From positions 7,583,381 through 7,647,380 of the forward strand of contig JADWOT020000009.1 in the NCBI GenBank assembly GCA_036345935.2: 64,000 nt of DNA, given 5' to 3'. The position numbers and the translations under genes are program-made. The stretch comes from Taenia hydatigena (lineage: Eukaryota > Platyhelminthes > Cestoda > Cyclophyllidea > Taeniidae). The notes under the pieces are model-generated. The model searched no databases. It saw nothing but the letters and a program-made list of their open reading frames with translations, and was not told where the DNA came from. This document shows, in pieces, positions 61,401 through 64,000 of the stretch (the first letter of the stretch is position 1; every line of letters starts with the position of its first letter).

Positions 61401-64000
61401 CCGTTCCACGATGACACGGACACTGGTGCGCCGCTTAATCACGCTCTTTTACCGTAGGTAGAGCTGGTGGTCGACGGTGCTTATAAGTCCCTGGAGTGAA
61501 GCAAAGTGTAGCCAGAGAGGAAAAGCAGTTTATTCCAAATCGCATCAGTTGACAGAGAACTTCAAAGCGCAAAGTTAGGTCGAGTCAAAATTCGCGATGG
61601 ATGATGTATCTAAGGATACATGATGACTTTTTCTAGTATTTGTGAGGTCGATTTACTTTCTCCTCATTAAATATGCAAAGTCTTAAATTTTGTATCCAGA
61701 AGCACAAGGAATTTGCACCTTGTGAATCTAAGCATAAAATAAATAAAATATTGCCTTGTTGGATTAAAAATTTATTTCCTCGATATTTTGTCATTTAAAA
61801 GGCGCCTACCTGCCTCTAAGATCTGCAAGGCTTAACCATAATAAAAGTAGTCGTACCGTTTAGTACTAACTTGTGGATAGAATAGAAAAAAGCGTACCCT
61901 CATCCCCTGCCAGGGAAGCGGAGACAAAAGTTTGTGGTCAGGGCATAATTCTGTCGAAGTTCGGTATAAATTATAAACGATGTTTCCATTTTATGTTACC
62001 GCTGCACATAAAGACATTGTGCTGAAATAAAATATGGCTATCTGTTTGCTCTTTAGCTAAAAATAGACTGAATTTCTCAGCAAAAATTATTTTACACCGA
62101 TGTACTACCAGTGAAAACGGGCTATGAAGAGGCCGAAAAACCCCGTTTACCTGGTAAATCAAGTCATCTGGCGATACAAAGGGCATCTTTTACTTCATTT
62201 TGGACTGAAAATGATCAACCTTAATGGGGATGATGGGTTGATGGTATGACTATCAGTTAATCTTCGATTTGATCAGATAAGGCGAAATGAGAATGCCATA
62301 ATATTATGACCACTTTGCATGGTGATTCCACTCTTGATAAGAGAGTTGCGAGAAATTTTTTATTTTTGAGGCCGAAAATGACGCGTAACGCAAAAATCAT
62401 GCAACTTGACTTGTGGCCGGCAACAAATACGCGTCGAACCTACGCTAGAACAAATAAAATTAGACACCAGGGTGGTCATTATTCGAGATCTTCCCCATTG
62501 TCCGAGTAGAACGTTAAAGAAGTTTATTCTTCAGCACAAGGCACAAGCATAGTGACTGCTTCTAAACATTCTTCATTCTTGTCCTTAAAATAAAACGATT
62601 AGAGGGTGAGTGTTGATACCTAATGAGTGTAGGTTTTCGAAATAAAATGAGCACATTTGCCTACCGAATAGGGATGGTGGCTGCGTAAACAATGGTATAG
62701 TAATCCTACCACTCAGCTACATGCGTAAATGCACGCATGTTTGTTTACCTGGACCACACACTGGGCATAAAATTGCGGACTTTCGATGCTTCAATTGAGA
62801 TTTCTGGTCTTCAGAGCTCGACGATGCAGGGATGTGTCTGGTCAGAGCCAAAAGTTTATTTATAAAGTGGACAATTTTTCTGCATGAATTTCGAAGTCTC
62901 TCAATTGACAATAATGGCTTGTAGTGGACAAAAATGCTTGTAGAATACAATTCTGTAGGCCATTTTCGAGTAAATGAAGGAGAAATCAACATTTATTCCA
63001 AATGTTGCTCAACTATGTGGATTAGATTAGTGACGACCCTGACAAAATGGCAAGATACACTATGCTCACCTGTTATTTTCTGATGTTTTACATGGTCAAC
63101 GGAGGGAGCTTTATCATGATTCCAACAGCATCTTAGAGATTTTAAAAAGTGCTCATAAACGATAACCAAAGAAGCTCAGAAATTACAGAGATCTGCCATT
63201 TATCGTCTTTAATTTTGATAGCAATGCAAAGTTACATAAACCGACCGCTATTCACTTTGGAAAAACGGTAGTCTGCTTGGATAATTTATTCATGTCACTG
63301 CTGGAAATTGGTGTAACCCAGAATGTCAAAGCTGATAAATCATCGTTAGTACCTTGTAGAGCGTCGGCGTCACGATTTATGGGCTCAACCACAGCCAGCC
63401 CTTAAAGTGCGCTGTATTCAATCTATCGTGACTGCATGACACATATGCATACCACAAGAACCAAAAAAGGTTGTCTATCTGCCATGCGACGTAGATCAGT
63501 TTAGCTGAATGTTTAACAGCATTGTATTCATTTTTACTATTACATTAGAACGAAACGTTAAGAAGTGGGACTTACGAAATTTTGTAGACTTGAACTCCCA
63601 AATCAACGTTAATTTTTAATTTCAACAGCTTTAAATGTGAAAATGTCCCATTGAAGTGGTCTTGGCCAATGGGATCCTTCAGATTTCTGATTGGTCACCC
63701 AATGACACAGTGAAGCTGAAAAGGCGTAGACGTGATGGACTGTTAAATAAGTAAACGTTGCTCTGGCCACTGTTGCTCATCTGTCGTATTATCACTTTTG
63801 ATTTACTATTAAAACTCAAAGCGATCTTGGACGGGGAGGCCAACCTTAACTTCATAAATATAAGTTTTCGGGCACGTTGAGCCAAAAAATACTATTTTAA
63901 ACAACGGCCAATTTTTCATTAAAAGTGTGTACGTTATCCCTATCCAGTAGCATCTACAACCAACAGACCTCAATTTCGATTTACTAGCCATCTCAAAAGT
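55497..64000. other. Gene-poor AT-rich region
   Basis: No gene could be supported in 8.5 kb on either strand. ORFs are short and their frames scattered. A stretch at 60802-61330 looks like decayed coding sequence. Introns or regulatory DNA of a gene starting beyond 64000 are possible. Confidence 0.45.

Noticed and set aside
1..64000. CRISPR arrays, bacterial operons, rRNA genes, spliced-leader RNA gene
   Set aside because: None seen. The introns and animal gene families show a eukaryotic nuclear locus.

Overview
The window is nuclear DNA of a parasitic flatworm, most likely a tapeworm. Three things point there. Genes are split by GT-AG introns that fall into very short classes (32, 38 and about 68-84 nt) as well as kilobase-sized ones. 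The recognisable proteins are animal proteins in strongly diverged form. Degenerate Ty3/gypsy retrotransposons lie between genes. The species cannot be named from the sequence alone.

Layout. (1) 35-7305, plus: the 3' part of REV1, a translesion DNA polymerase, in 14 exons that keep one continuous frame (724 codons to the stop). (2) 9-14 kb: two unrelated minus-strand genes, each for a 62-residue secreted peptide (9082-9270 and 13736-14211), on either side of a decayed Ty3/gypsy fragment. (3) 15882-20341, minus: a complete seven-exon nuclear receptor of 624 aa. Its first zinc finger is normal and its second is irregular, which fits the flatworm HR96b type. A small hypothetical ORF lies head-to-head with it. 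(4) 22.2-27.6 kb: a dead Ty3/gypsy element on the minus strand, with several direct and inverted copies of a short repeat around it. (5) 28109-49712, plus: a complete 18-exon merlin (NF2) homologue. All 18 phases join, giving 1561 aa against roughly 600 in vertebrates. (6) 52-55.5 kb: a 379-aa ORF of unknown function on plus and a two-exon 148-aa protein of unknown function on minus. (7) 55.5-64 kb: no supported gene.

The most unusual locus is the merlin homologue. The FERM head is recognisable, but the F3 lobe carries an insert of about 170 residues rich in Ser, Pro, Gly and Gln. The usual alpha-helical and C-terminal ERM tail is replaced by about 1000 low-complexity residues holding two PPxY motifs, which are WW-domain ligands typical of Hippo-pathway proteins. 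The genes are not an operon and show no shared function: DNA damage tolerance, transcription control, cortical growth signalling and secreted peptides are simply neighbours. All exon models come from reading splice sites, phase and family resemblance by eye.
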